Source: an uncultured Bacteroidales bacterium
GTDB taxonomy: Bacteria > Bacteroidota > Bacteroidia > Bacteroidales > Bacteroidaceae
DNA length: 50,657 nt
Assembly (NCBI GenBank): GCA_902773055.1
Contig: CACYCZ010000087.1
Coordinates: 1 to 50,657, forward strand
Direction: 5' to 3'
A program made the position numbers and the translations under genes. The number at the start of each line of letters is the position of its first letter. Within the stretch, counting starts at the first letter, position 1. Shown piece after piece: positions 41,945 through 50,657 of this stretch. Below the pieces are notes generated by a model, which searched no databases, was not told the DNA's origin, and saw nothing but the letters and a program-made list of their open reading frames with translations.

Positions 41945-43111
41945 ATGAAAAATATTTTAATTACAGTATTGTTCGCAACGGCATCTGTGATAGTATCGGA
42001 TGCAATAAAAATTGTCCATGGACCATATTTGCAGAATGTATACCAGACTGAGGCAACAATAGTATGGCTCTCCGATAAACCCAGTGTGGGTTGGGTAGAA
42101 CTTGCTCCTGATGACGGGTCAAATTTTTACTCCAGTGAGCGTGGGCAGTATTTTGATACGCATTTAGGAGTCAAGCGTACAGATTCCATGCATGTCGTCC
42201 GGCTCACGGGGCTGAAACCAGGTGTTACGTATCGTTACAGGGTATTTTCCAAGGAAGTCCTGTCCCACAGTAATACTTATGTCCAATACGGAAAGGTTGC
42301 TTCGACAAATGTTTACAGAGAAAAGCCTTTGACGTTCAAGACACTGCAAGAAGGTAAACAAGATGTTTCTTTCGTGATACTCAATGACGTTCACGGAAGG
42401 AAAGACGTTATTACGCCACTGCTCAAATTTGCCGATTATAAAAACAGAGACCTGATATTCTTTAATGGTGACATGATTTCAATTGTCAACAAGGGAGAAG
42501 ATTTCTTTACGGGTTTCATGGATGAGTGCATAAACCTGTTTGCCAAGAACAAATCGCCTTATTATGTCCGGGGGAATCACGAGACACGTGGTCAGTTTGC
42601 AACTCATTTCCAAGATTACTTCAGTCCGCGCCAGCCTCATCTCTATGGTACGATGCACGCAGGACCATTCTACTTTATCATGCTTGATACCGGAGAAGAC
42701 AAACCGGATAATGATATAGAGTATTCAGGTATCACGGACTATGATCAATATCGTACCGAACAGGCTGAATGGTTGAAGACGGTAAAGGATGATCCCGCAT
42801 TCAAAGAAGCAAAATTCAGGATAGCAATAGCACATATGCCGACGACGGTCGATAAGAATGAGTGGCATGGTCCGAAAGATTGTGTGCAGAAGTTTACGCC
42901 AATCCTGAATGAAATGAATCTGGACTTGATGATTTGCGGACACGTACACCGCGACTTGTATTATGAAGCAAACAGCCAGATAAAATATCCAGTGTTGGTC
43001 AACTCAAATGAGGGGAGCGTAGAGGTAAATGCGCAAGGAGATAAGTTCAAAGTCGTAGTCAGACACTTGGACGGCAAAATATTCTCAGAGAGAGAATACC
43101 GTGCAAAGTAA
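41945..43111 (+). CDS. Exported metallophosphoesterase, purple acid phosphatase-like
   Basis: Start 41945 gives the signal MKNILITVLFATASVIVSDA. An FN3-like purple acid phosphatase N-terminal domain follows (IVHGPYLQNVYQTEATIVWLS; VRLTGLKPGVTYRYRVFS). The catalytic domain has LNDVHGR, FFNGDMIS, VRGNHETRG, AIAHMP and ICGHVHRDL, all five calcineurin-fold motifs. 388 aa. Unlike the pair at 9.6-13 kb it has no C-terminal beta domain. It likely removes phosphate from an extracytoplasmic substrate. The Lnb gene follows after 25 bases, and the run continues to secA. Confidence 0.9.
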   Translation: MKNILITVLFATASVIVSDAIKIVHGPYLQNVYQTEATIVWLSDKPSVGWVELAPDDGSNFYSSERGQYFDTHLGVKRTDSMHVVRLTGLKPGVTYRYRVFSKEVLSHSNTYVQYGKVASTNVYREKPLTFKTLQEGKQDVSFVILNDVHGRKDVITPLLKFADYKNRDLIFFNGDMISIVNKGEDFFTGFMDECINLFAKNKSPYYVRGNHETRGQFATHFQDYFSPRQPHLYGTMHAGPFYFIMLDTGEDKPDNDIEYSGITDYDQYRTEQAEWLKTVKDDPAFKEAKFRIAIAHMPTTVDKNEWHGPKDCVQKFTPILNEMNLDLMICGHVHRDLYYEANSQIKYPVLVNSNEGSVEVNAQGDKFKVVVRHLDGKIFSEREYRAK

Positions 43112-43136
43112 ATCAATATTATCCCCGAAGGCCTGA

Positions 43137-44330
43137 ATGAGAATAATTATCGGTATATTGGTTTTCTTGTCGATGCATGTCGTCTCCTGTCGTGCGCAGG
43201 AAATGGATATGGCAAGGGAGGACAGTTTGGAAGTTAGTCTGCTGACTTGTTCTCCCGGAAACAAGATATATCAGTATTACGGTCACTCGGCATTGCTGGT
43301 AAGGGAAGTGAATACAGGCAGGGAATTTGTGTTCAATTACGGCCTGTTTGATTTTGGTACACCTCATTTCCTGTGGCGCTTCCTGCTTGGGGAATGTGAT
43401 TATTTGTGTGGCGCTTCGCATTTGCGGGTTTTTCTTGAAAACTACAGGCGACGTGATAGGGGAGTCAGAAAAGATGTGCTGAACCTCTCGCAGGTAGAAT
43501 GTGTCAGATTGTATGAAGCATTGAAATATAATTGTCTTCCTGAGAACGCCTCGTACAGATATAATTTCTTTTACGATAATTGTGCTACGCGCATAAGAGA
43601 CCGTATAGAGGATTGTATTGACGGTGATATGGTATATTCAGATGATGTTGAGGCGCACTCCTTAAGAGATATTGTTCACGAATTTTCAGAACCATATGAA
43701 TGGTCTCTTTTCGGGCAGGATTTGCTTCTGGGAGCAGAGGCTGACAAACCGGCCCCTCGCACGTATCAGGAGTTCAGTCCGATATATCTGCAACGGGACT
43801 TGAGTCTTGCACAAGTTAAAGATTCTTCAGGCTCGGAACGTCCGTTAGTGCTTAGGACAGAATGGCTACTTCGCAATGGCTTCGCAAAGCATGACAAGGG
43901 ATTCCCGTTGTCACCATTGGCATGTTGTGTTATTTTGCTGGCAATAACGGCGGCTTTCTCTGCATGGGATATATATAGAATTAAGCCCAATTGGGTTTTT
44001 GACTTAGTGATGCTCTTCTTACAGGGAGGAGCAGGATTGCTGGTGACGTTCATGTTTTTCTTCTCCCAGCACCCTACAGTGAATACCAACTGGTTAGTAT
44101 TACTCTTCAATCCCTTGCCACTATTTCTGCTGTATTGGATAATCCGTAAAGAAATACGGAATCAACGCAGTTGGTATCATGCCGTGGCGAGAATATATTT
44201 ATTTGGATTTATCTGTGCTACATGCTTTATACCGCAATATATAAGTGCAGAAGTGAAACTCTTGGCACTATGTTTGTTGTTTAGAAGTATGTCCAATCAT
44301 ATTATATATACATATCGTATACGAAAATAG
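43137..44330 (+). CDS. lnb: DUF4105 membrane protein, lipoprotein N-acyltransferase Lnb-like
   Basis: A DUF4105 domain protein. In Bacteroides a DUF4105 protein has been identified as Lnb, which adds the third acyl chain to lipoproteins in place of Lnt. Candidate catalytic residues are His50 in QYYGHSALLV and Cys149 in FFYDNCATRIRD, a papain-like pair. A signal or anchor helix lies at the N-terminus; about four membrane segments make up the C-terminal 150 residues (ACCVILLAITAAFSAW, VMLFLQGGAGLLVTFMFFF, WLVLLFNPLPLFLLYWI, YLFGFICATCFIPQYI). 397 aa. It lies 9 bases before the PafA-like gene. The Lnb role is assigned from family knowledge. Confidence 0.82.
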   Translation: MRIIIGILVFLSMHVVSCRAQEMDMAREDSLEVSLLTCSPGNKIYQYYGHSALLVREVNTGREFVFNYGLFDFGTPHFLWRFLLGECDYLCGASHLRVFLENYRRRDRGVRKDVLNLSQVECVRLYEALKYNCLPENASYRYNFFYDNCATRIRDRIEDCIDGDMVYSDDVEAHSLRDIVHEFSEPYEWSLFGQDLLLGAEADKPAPRTYQEFSPIYLQRDLSLAQVKDSSGSERPLVLRTEWLLRNGFAKHDKGFPLSPLACCVILLAITAAFSAWDIYRIKPNWVFDLVMLFLQGGAGLLVTFMFFFSQHPTVNTNWLVLLFNPLPLFLLYWIIRKEIRNQRSWYHAVARIYLFGFICATCFIPQYISAEVKLLALCLLFRSMSNHIIYTYRIRK

Positions 44331-44339
44331 ACATCTTGG

Positions 44340-45920
44340 ATGAAAAAGTTGAACCATATTTTATTGCCGTTTTTAGCTGTAGTCGCAACATCCCCTGTTT
44401 ATGCCCAGATAATGCACGAAGTTCCTCGGGTGGTAGTCAATATCACTATAGACCAGTTGCGCAGTGACTATCTGAATGCCTTTCTTCCCATGTGTGGAGA
44501 AAAAGGATTTAATATGCTTATGAAAGAAGGGCGGATATATAGTCATGTGGAATATCCTCAGAGTAATCTGAACAGGGCATCATGTATAGCTACTGTGGCA
44601 ACGGGAACTGTGCCCTATGACCATGGTATCATCGCAGACCAATGGCTTGACCGTAAGACATTGCGCCCGGTATATTGTGTGGATGATGACAATTGGGATG
44701 GACTCTTGACAGGTGAAAAAAGTTCACCGCAATTCTTAAATGTGTCAACGGTCAGTGATGAGTTGAAAGTGTCAACAGAAGGAAAAGCCATAGTTTATGC
44801 ACTATCTCCCTTCAGGGATGCCTCAATTCTCAGTGCCGGCCATGCTGCAAACGGCGCCTTTTGGATTAATCGTTTGACAGGACGTTGGTGTGGAACATCA
44901 TATTATGGAGAATTCCCAACTTGGGCAAGTGCCGCAGACAGAGGAAGATTACTGGATGAAGAATTGAAGACAAAGGAGTGGAAACCCATGTCGGAACTGA
45001 GTGGGAACTTCAGCTATTTCCCCTCAGGCGGAATGAAAAAACCATTTGAATATCATTTTAAAGGAGACCATCGGTTTACAGCTTTCACAACCAGCGGATT
45101 GGTAAATGATTACATTACGGATTTTGCCTTGGCTTGTATAAATGGCAGTGGAATAGGTAACGATGATATTACCGATTATCTGGCTGTTACCTTTTATGCA
45201 GGGAATTTTGAGCATAAACCCGTATCAGACGTACCGATGGAAATGCAGGATACATATCTACGTTTGGATAAAGCGTTGGCCCGCCTGATAGAAGGACTTG
45301 AAAACAAAGTCGGAAAGAATAAGCTTTTGGTTGTTCTGACATCAACGGGCTATTCAGACGAGGAAGCAAGTGACCTGTCAAAATATCGCATTCCAAGTGG
45401 TACGTTTTATATGAATCGTACCGCTGGATTATTGAATATGTACTTGAGTGCTATCTTTGGTAATGCCCAATACGTTGATGGATGCTTTGGCAATGAGATT
45501 TATCTAAATCATAAAGTGCTTGAAACAAAACAGCTGAGCATAAATGATGTACTGGACCGAAGTCAGGAAATACTCTTGCACAGTGAGGGCATCAAGGATG
45601 TCTATACGTCCCAGCGCTTGCTGTTGGGGGCATGGACCCCGGGAATCAATCGGATACGTAACAGCTATAACCCTAAAACATCGGGTGATATCTTAGTGCA
45701 GGTTTCTCCCGGTTGGCGTTTGTATAATGAGGATACAAAAGATAACAGATTAATAAGGGAATCATATATTCCATTTCCTATTGTTTTTTATGGAAATAAT
45801 TTGACATCTTCAATTATAGAAACACCTGTTACAACGGATTGCATTGCTCCGACCTTGGCGAAGATCATGCGTATCAGGGCGCCGAATGCTTGTTCAACAG
45901 CAGCGTTATCGGGTTTTTAA
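44340..45920 (+). CDS. PafA-like alkaline phosphatase superfamily protein, probably inactive
   Basis: Signal peptide MKKLNHILLPFLAVVATSPVYA, then an alkaline phosphatase fold related to PafA: NITIDQLRSDYL (the first Asp ligand, D38, is kept), ATGTVPYDHGIIADQW, SAGHAANGAFW, DTYLRLDKALARL and IAPTLAKIMRI. Several active-site residues of PafA are missing: the KxR pair before AGH reads FRD; the second-zinc TADHG reads TSTGYSD; the DxxxH site reads GNFEH; and the last His before FYG is absent. The nucleophile loop reads QSNLNRASC, without the expected Thr-x-x-Gly-His. So it is probably a pseudo-phosphatase. 526 aa, normal length. It sits between lnb and secA. Confidence 0.85.
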   Translation: MKKLNHILLPFLAVVATSPVYAQIMHEVPRVVVNITIDQLRSDYLNAFLPMCGEKGFNMLMKEGRIYSHVEYPQSNLNRASCIATVATGTVPYDHGIIADQWLDRKTLRPVYCVDDDNWDGLLTGEKSSPQFLNVSTVSDELKVSTEGKAIVYALSPFRDASILSAGHAANGAFWINRLTGRWCGTSYYGEFPTWASAADRGRLLDEELKTKEWKPMSELSGNFSYFPSGGMKKPFEYHFKGDHRFTAFTTSGLVNDYITDFALACINGSGIGNDDITDYLAVTFYAGNFEHKPVSDVPMEMQDTYLRLDKALARLIEGLENKVGKNKLLVVLTSTGYSDEEASDLSKYRIPSGTFYMNRTAGLLNMYLSAIFGNAQYVDGCFGNEIYLNHKVLETKQLSINDVLDRSQEILLHSEGIKDVYTSQRLLLGAWTPGINRIRNSYNPKTSGDILVQVSPGWRLYNEDTKDNRLIRESYIPFPIVFYGNNLTSSIIETPVTTDCIAPTLAKIMRIRAPNACSTAALSGF

Positions 45921-45959
45921 TAATTAGAGTAATATATGTAAAATAAAAATAGTAAAAAT

Positions 45960-48900
45960 ATGAATATAAATGCCTTAATCAGTAAACTGTTTGGAAATAA
46001 GTCGGATCATGACATGCGGGAGATACAACCCTTTGTAGAAGATATAAAGAGGATTTACGATGAAATAGATCAATTGGACAATGATGCCCTGCGTAATCGT
46101 ACCAAAGCACTTCAGGAAAAGGTTCAGCATTCTGCAGATGATTTGCGTGAAGAAATAAACAAAATAAAGGCGCAAATAGAGGAAACGCCAATAGAAAATC
46201 GTGCTGACTTGTTTTCAGAAGTGGACAAATTGGAGGGTGATGTTCTTGAACGTATGGAGGAGGTCTTGAATGAAATTATGCCAGAGGCTTTTGCCATAAT
46301 GAAAAGCACAGCTCGCAGATTCGCAGAAAATGAAACAATTGAAGTTGCAGCAACGGATTTTGATCGGGAACTGGCAGCGACTCATGACTTCGTAGATATA
46401 GATGGCGATAAAGCTATATTCCATAATCACTGGATTGCCGGAGGTAATGAAACTGTATGGGATATGGTTCATTACGACGTGCAACTTTTTGGTGGTGTCG
46501 TTCTGCATAAAGGACGTATTGCTGAAATGGCGACAGGTGAGGGTAAAACCTTGGTAGCAACGTTACCTGTGTTTTTGAATGCTCTGACTGGGAATGGCGT
46601 GCATGTTGTTACAGTGAATGATTATTTGGCAAAACGTGATGCTGAATGGATGGGACCACTTTATATGTTCCATGGACTGAGTGTTGACTGTATTGATAAA
46701 CACCAGCCTAATAGTGCAGCTCGCCGTAAGGCATATCAAGCCGATATTACGTTTGGGACAAATAATGAATTCGGTTTTGACTATCTTCGCGACAATATGG
46801 CCGTAAGCCCGGATGACTTGGTACAGCGTTCCCATAATTATGCTATCGTGGATGAGGTCGACTCTGTGCTGATAGATGATGCACGTACACCGTTGATTAT
46901 TTCAGGTCCGGTACCTAAAGGTGATGATCAGAGTTTTGAAGAATATCAACCCTTGATAGAAAGACTTTATGAGGCCCAGCGTAAATTGGCAACAGAATAT
47001 CTTTCAGATGCCAAACAATTAATAAGTTCTTCAGATAAAGAAACTCAGGAAAAAGGTTTCTTACAGTTGTTCCGTAGTCATAAGGCTTTGCCGAAGAATA
47101 AGGCTCTTATCAAATTCCTGTCGGAGCCGGGCATAAAAACAGGTATGTTGCATACAGAGGAAATCTATATGGAAAATAATAATAAGCGCATGCCTGAAGC
47201 AGTTGATCCTTTGTATTTTGTTGTAGATGAAAAGTTGAACAGTGTTGATTTGACTGATAAAGGTAATGAATGGCTGGCTAAGCAAGTTGACAATCCTACC
47301 TTGTTTGTGTTGCCAAATATTGCAGCACAGCTGTCTGCTCTTGAGACAGAAAACCTGACAGACCAAGAGCGCCTGGATAAAAAGGATGCTCTCTTGGCAG
47401 AATATGCGGTTAAGAGCGATAGGGTTCATACCATACTTCAATTACTGAAAGCCTATACCATGTTTAACAAAGATGATGAATATGTCGTGATGAATGGTGA
47501 GGTGAAAATCGTGGATGAGCAGACTGGACGTATCATGGAAGGACGTCGTTGGAGCGATGGATTGCATCAGGCTGTCGAAGCAAAGGAACATGTTAAAGTT
47601 GAGGCTGCTACGCAAACGTTTGCAACGATTACGCTCCAGAATTATTTCCGTATGTATCATAAATTAGCAGGTATGACAGGTACGGCTATAACAGAGGCGA
47701 AGGAATTATGGGATATATATAAGTTGGATGTGGTGGAAATACCGACCAATAAGCCTGTCCAACGCAAAGATATGAATGACCGCGTTTACAAGACACAACG
47801 TGAGAAATATAATGCAGTGATTGCCGAGATTATTAAAATGCGTACAGAGGGACGTCCTACTTTGGTCGGTACAACCAGTGTTGAAATTTCAGAATTGCTG
47901 AGTCGTATGCTGACAATGAATAAGATTCCTCATCAGGTGCTGAATGCGAAATTGCATCAGAAGGAAGCTGATATTGTGGCATTGGCGGGTCAAAGTACGT
48001 TAGATGCAAATGGTAATCGCTTGGGCGCAGTAACTATTGCTACCAATATGGCAGGTCGTGGTACTGATATTAAGCTATCTCCTGAAGTAAAGGCAGCTGG
48101 TGGCTTAGCTATTATTGGAACAGAGCGCCATGAGAGTCGCCGCGTAGACCGTCAGTTACGTGGACGGTCCGGACGTCAAGGGGATCCAGGTTCTTCTGTA
48201 TTCTTTGTCTCTTTGGAAGATAAATTGATGCGTCTTTTTGCCAGTGAGCGGATAGCAAAGGTAATGGATCGGTTCGGTGTGAAAGAAGGCGAGGTTATTG
48301 AATCTCCTATAATAAATAAGAGTATAGAACGTGCTCAGCGTAAAGTTGAGGAAAACAATTTTGGTATTCGTAAGCATCTGCTCGAGTATGATGATGTTAT
48401 GAACAAACAGCGTACGGTCATATATGAAAAGCGTCGCCATGCATTAATGGGTGAGCGCATAGGTATGGATATCAGTAATATGATCTGGGATCGCTGCGTA
48501 GAAATTGTAGAGAAGAATGACTGGCAGAATTGTCAAGAGAAGTTCTTGAAAATTATGGCTGTCGAGGTTCCGTTTACTCAGGAGGAATTCGAGAGCTCTA
48601 CTGATAGAAATGCTTTATACGACAAGGCGTTTGAGATTGTGATGGAAAATTTCAAGCGGCGCACAGAACGTATGGCTGAAGTGGCTTATCCTGTTATAAA
48701 AAATGTGTATGAAAATGAAGGTGCTATCTATGAGCGCATCTTGGTTCCTGTTACAGATGGGAAGCGTGTCTATAACATAACGTGTAATTTGAAAGAGGCC
48801 TATGATTCAGAATGCAAATCATTGGTCAAGAGCTTTGAAAAGAGTATATTGCTTTCAATCATAGATGATGAATGGAAAGAAAATTTGCGTAACTTGGATG

Positions 48901-49289
48901 AATTGCGCCATTCTGTGCAGAATGCCAGTTATGAGCAAAAAGATCCATTGGTAATATTCAAGCTTGAGAGTGTGACTTTGTTTGATGATATGATTGATAA
49001 AATCTATAATCGTACGACAAGCATTTTGATGCGTGGTCAGATTCCGATGCAAAATGCTGAAAATGTCCAGGAAGCTCCAGAAGAGAGAAGCCAGCGCAAA
49101 CCGCAATATCAAGAAACCCATGTTGATTTGAATGACCCCAATCAGCAGGCTGCGGCCAATCAGGATACGCGTGAGAGACAGCGCCCTCAACCTTATGTGG
49201 CCGAGAAAATTCCAGGGCGAAATGATCCTTGTCCATGTGGAAGTGGTAAGAAGTTTAAAAACTGTCACGGGAAGAATTTGTATAACTGA
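45960..49289 (+). CDS. secA: Preprotein translocase ATPase SecA
   Basis: The motor of Sec-dependent export. Visible are Walker A ([14 protein letters not shown]), [34 protein letters not shown] (Walker B region), [26 protein letters not shown] and [16 protein letters not shown]. It ends with the SEC-C zinc motif [14 protein letters not shown], which binds SecB, ribosomes or lipid. At 1109 aa it is ~200 residues longer than E. coli SecA, through an N-terminal and an internal insertion (coiled part [22 protein letters not shown]; region after ~320), as is usual for Bacteroidota. Terminator 12 bases after the stop. Confidence 0.97.
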   Translation: MNINALISKLFGNKSDHDMREIQPFVEDIKRIYDEIDQLDNDALRNRTKALQEKVQHSADDLREEINKIKAQIEETPIENRADLFSEVDKLEGDVLERMEEVLNEIMPEAFAIMKSTARRFAENETIEVAATDFDRELAATHDFVDIDGDKAIFHNHWIAGGNETVWDMVHYDVQLFGGVVLHKGRIAEMATGEGKTLVATLPVFLNALTGNGVHVVTVNDYLAKRDAEWMGPLYMFHGLSVDCIDKHQPNSAARRKAYQADITFGTNNEFGFDYLRDNMAVSPDDLVQRSHNYAIVDEVDSVLIDDARTPLIISGPVPKGDDQSFEEYQPLIERLYEAQRKLATEYLSDAKQLISSSDKETQEKGFLQLFRSHKALPKNKALIKFLSEPGIKTGMLHTEEIYMENNNKRMPEAVDPLYFVVDEKLNSVDLTDKGNEWLAKQVDNPTLFVLPNIAAQLSALETENLTDQERLDKKDALLAEYAVKSDRVHTILQLLKAYTMFNKDDEYVVMNGEVKIVDEQTGRIMEGRRWSDGLHQAVEAKEHVKVEAATQTFATITLQNYFRMYHKLAGMTGTAITEAKELWDIYKLDVVEIPTNKPVQRKDMNDRVYKTQREKYNAVIAEIIKMRTEGRPTLVGTTSVEISELLSRMLTMNKIPHQVLNAKLHQKEADIVALAGQSTLDANGNRLGAVTIATNMAGRGTDIKLSPEVKAAGGLAIIGTERHESRRVDRQLRGRSGRQGDPGSSVFFVSLEDKLMRLFASERIAKVMDRFGVKEGEVIESPIINKSIERAQRKVEENNFGIRKHLLEYDDVMNKQRTVIYEKRRHALMGERIGMDISNMIWDRCVEIVEKNDWQNCQEKFLKIMAVEVPFTQEEFESSTDRNALYDKAFEIVMENFKRRTERMAEVAYPVIKNVYENEGAIYERILVPVTDGKRVYNITCNLKEAYDSECKSLVKSFEKSILLSIIDDEWKENLRNLDELRHSVQNASYEQKDPLVIFKLESVTLFDDMIDKIYNRTTSILMRGQIPMQNAENVQEAPEERSQRKPQYQETHVDLNDPNQQAAANQDTRERQRPQPYVAEKIPGRNDPCPCGSGKKFKNCHGKNLYN

Positions 49290-49300
49290 CAATATTGTTG

Positions 49301-49338
49301 CGAGAGGTGAGTGACAGCATTCACCTCTCGTTTTTTTT
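49301..49338 (+). terminator. Intrinsic terminator between secA and relA
   Basis: Perfect 10-bp stem CGAGAGGTGA/TCACCTCTCG, 10-nt loop, eight T. Only five bases separate the T run from the next start codon. Confidence 0.9.
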
Positions 49339-49343
49339 AAGGG

Positions 49344-50657
49344 ATGGATATTTTTCAAGGCAATGAGCGTCAGGTTCTGATAAATCTGTATAAGTCTCTT
49401 CGTGGTAAGTATGATGAGCCCTTTGCCGGGCACCGATATTTTGTATTGAAACAAAATATTATTCAGGCTATTCAGACTCATGGCTTTCAAAGAGATATGT
49501 TTGGCCTTAATCCTTTAATAACATCTCTGCAGACGGCAGAGGTGGTTACGGAAGAGATAGGCCAGAATGTGGAGGTTGTGCAGGCCTGTCTGTTATTTCC
49601 ATTTTTCTCTCAATCTGATTTTTCTGACAATATGGAAAACCAGTTTGGCAAGGGGGTAAGGACGATACTGCATGGTCTGCACAGTATCAGTGAGTTGTAT
49701 GTGAAGAGTCCTAGTATAGCCAGCGAAAATTTTCGTAATTTACTTGTGTCTTTTGCCGAAGATATGCGGGTGATACTTATTATGATTGCCAGTCGTACTA
49801 ATCTGATGCGGCAGATTCGGGATAATGTCAACGATGATGCGCGCATGCGTATATCGTCTGAGGCTGCATATCTTTATGCTCCATTAGCTCACAAACTGGG
49901 TCTGTATAAACTCAAGAGTGAATTGGAGGACTTGTCCTTGAAATATATGAATCATGATGCTTATTATCATATTAAGGATAAGTTGAATGCTACAAAAAAT
50001 GCACGTGACTTGTATATGGAGCAATTCATGCGTCCTATACGCGAAATGCTGGATGCTGCTCATGTGAAATATCATATGAAAGGTCGTACCAAGAGCATTC
50101 ATTCCATATGGCAGAAGATGCAGCGCCAGGGTTGTCCTTTTGAAGGTGTTTATGATTTGTTTGCCATTAGAATCATCATAGATGCGCCTCTCAGTGAGGA
50201 GAAATTGCAGTGCTGGCAGGTTTATAGTATGATAACGGATAAGTATCGTCCCAATCCTCGGCGTCTCCGTGACTGGTTGTCAATACCTAAGAGTAATGGA
50301 TATGAAAGTTTGCATATAACTGTTCTCGGGCCGGAGAATAAATGGGTGGAGGTGCAGATCCGTACTGAGCGCATGGATGAAATTGCAGAGCATGGTTTTG
50401 CTGCCCATTGGCGCTATAAAGGCGTGAAGCAGGATAGTGCGGGTATAGATAGCTGGTTGTCAAATATTCGCATGGCCTTGGAATCTAGTGATGATATGCA
50501 ACTCATGGACCAGTTCCGCAGTGAATTGAAAACGGACGAGGTCTATGTTTTTACTCCTCAAGGTGATCTTCACAAACTACCCTTGGGTGCCACGGTCCTC
50601 GATTTCGCCTATATTATCCATACGAATATCGGAGACCATTGTACGGGTGCTATTATA
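49344..50657 (+). CDS. relA: (p)ppGpp synthetase, RelA/SpoT family (3' end outside window)
   Basis: Makes the starvation alarmone (p)ppGpp. The frame is open from ATG 49344 to the window end (438 codons). The synthetase domain is intact: RTKSIHSIWQKMQRQGCPFE, YDLFAIRIII, SIPKSNGYESLHITV, VEVQIRT and HGFAAHWRYK. The TGS domain begins at DEVYVFTPQGDLHKLPLGAT. The N-terminal HD hydrolase domain has lost its metal ligands: the HD pair reads FP in ACLLFPFF, and the later Asp of ADRxxNM is Ser in IASRTNLM. So this copy is probably synthesis-only, like E. coli RelA. Start codon preceded by AAGGG, right after a terminator. Confidence 0.93.
   Translation, partial: MDIFQGNERQVLINLYKSLRGKYDEPFAGHRYFVLKQNIIQAIQTHGFQRDMFGLNPLITSLQTAEVVTEEIGQNVEVVQACLLFPFFSQSDFSDNMENQFGKGVRTILHGLHSISELYVKSPSIASENFRNLLVSFAEDMRVILIMIASRTNLMRQIRDNVNDDARMRISSEAAYLYAPLAHKLGLYKLKSELEDLSLKYMNHDAYYHIKDKLNATKNARDLYMEQFMRPIREMLDAAHVKYHMKGRTKSIHSIWQKMQRQGCPFEGVYDLFAIRIIIDAPLSEEKLQCWQVYSMITDKYRPNPRRLRDWLSIPKSNGYESLHITVLGPENKWVEVQIRTERMDEIAEHGFAAHWRYKGVKQDSAGIDSWLSNIRMALESSDDMQLMDQFRSELKTDEVYVFTPQGDLHKLPLGATVLDFAYIIHTNIGDHCTGAII

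Noticed and set aside
49344-50657. Bifunctional SpoT with active hydrolase
   Set aside because: The HD motif residues needed for hydrolysis are replaced, so the synthesis-only assignment was preferred.

Overview
The window looks like chromosomal DNA of a Bacteroidales bacterium, most likely of the Prevotella/Paraprevotella group. The evidence is the recurrent Bacteroidota -7 promoter box TAnnTTTG, weak or absent Shine-Dalgarno sequences, and marker genes of the phylum: a TamL-type lipoprotein, a BtuG-type surface lipoprotein, a DUF4105/Lnb acyltransferase, an LptC/CNNM/PpiD block and a SecA with long inserts. No plasmid, phage, insertion sequence or CRISPR signature was seen. By eye the left ~9 kb is richer in GC than the right half.

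Layout. 1-4.1 kb (+): the 3' end of pyrG, then purF and asnB, three glutamine-dependent amidotransferases in one run; pyrG carries an in-frame palindromic insertion. 4.3-5.5 kb (+): a DmpA/P1-type peptidase. 5.5-9.4 kb (-): a cobalamin riboswitch, a BtuB-like TonB receptor and a BtuG-like lipoprotein, a B12 uptake operon. 9.6-13 kb (+): two tandem paralogous calcineurin-like phosphoesterases, then a decayed dicarboxylate symporter fragment and tRNA-Ser(CGA). 14-18.1 kb (-): slyD, aroC and a secreted GH20 hexosaminidase. 18.4-22.2 kb: a TrmH-type methyltransferase divergent from a TamL-like outer-membrane assembly factor, with a small NTF2-like lipoprotein overlapping its 3' end. 22.3-25.7 kb (+): an MBL hydrolase, tRNA-Lys(CTT), a ComEA-like HhH protein, a HAD phosphatase and uridine kinase. 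25.8-32.8 kb (-): a secreted protein of unknown function, then the branched-chain amino acid operon ilvD-ilvB-ilvN-ilvC. 33-39.7 kb (-): ppiD, and coaX-OMP-lptC-CNNM, an envelope-biogenesis group. 40.5-50.7 kb (+): a Tat-signal FAD oxidoreductase, a purple-acid-phosphatase-like enzyme, Lnb, a degenerate PafA-like protein, secA, and a (p)ppGpp synthetase cut by the window end.

The most unusual content is non-coding and repetitive. A 173-nt element occurs twice without indels (5668-5840 and 40034-40206). It is built on AGGCCT palindromes spaced exactly 22 bp apart, and its 16-nt central spacer appears inverted between the copies. Two separate intergenic palindromes have arms made of 8-bp tandem units (4131-4270, 13699-13837). 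Four 21-bp palindromic iterons lie at 18253-18336. A perfect 15-bp hairpin is inserted inside pyrG. Protein-level points worth a second look are the apparently inactive PafA-like protein next to Lnb, a Cys-x2-Cys-x2-Cys-x2-Cys extension on IlvN, and a RelA homologue with a destroyed hydrolase domain whose start codon directly abuts an intrinsic terminator.
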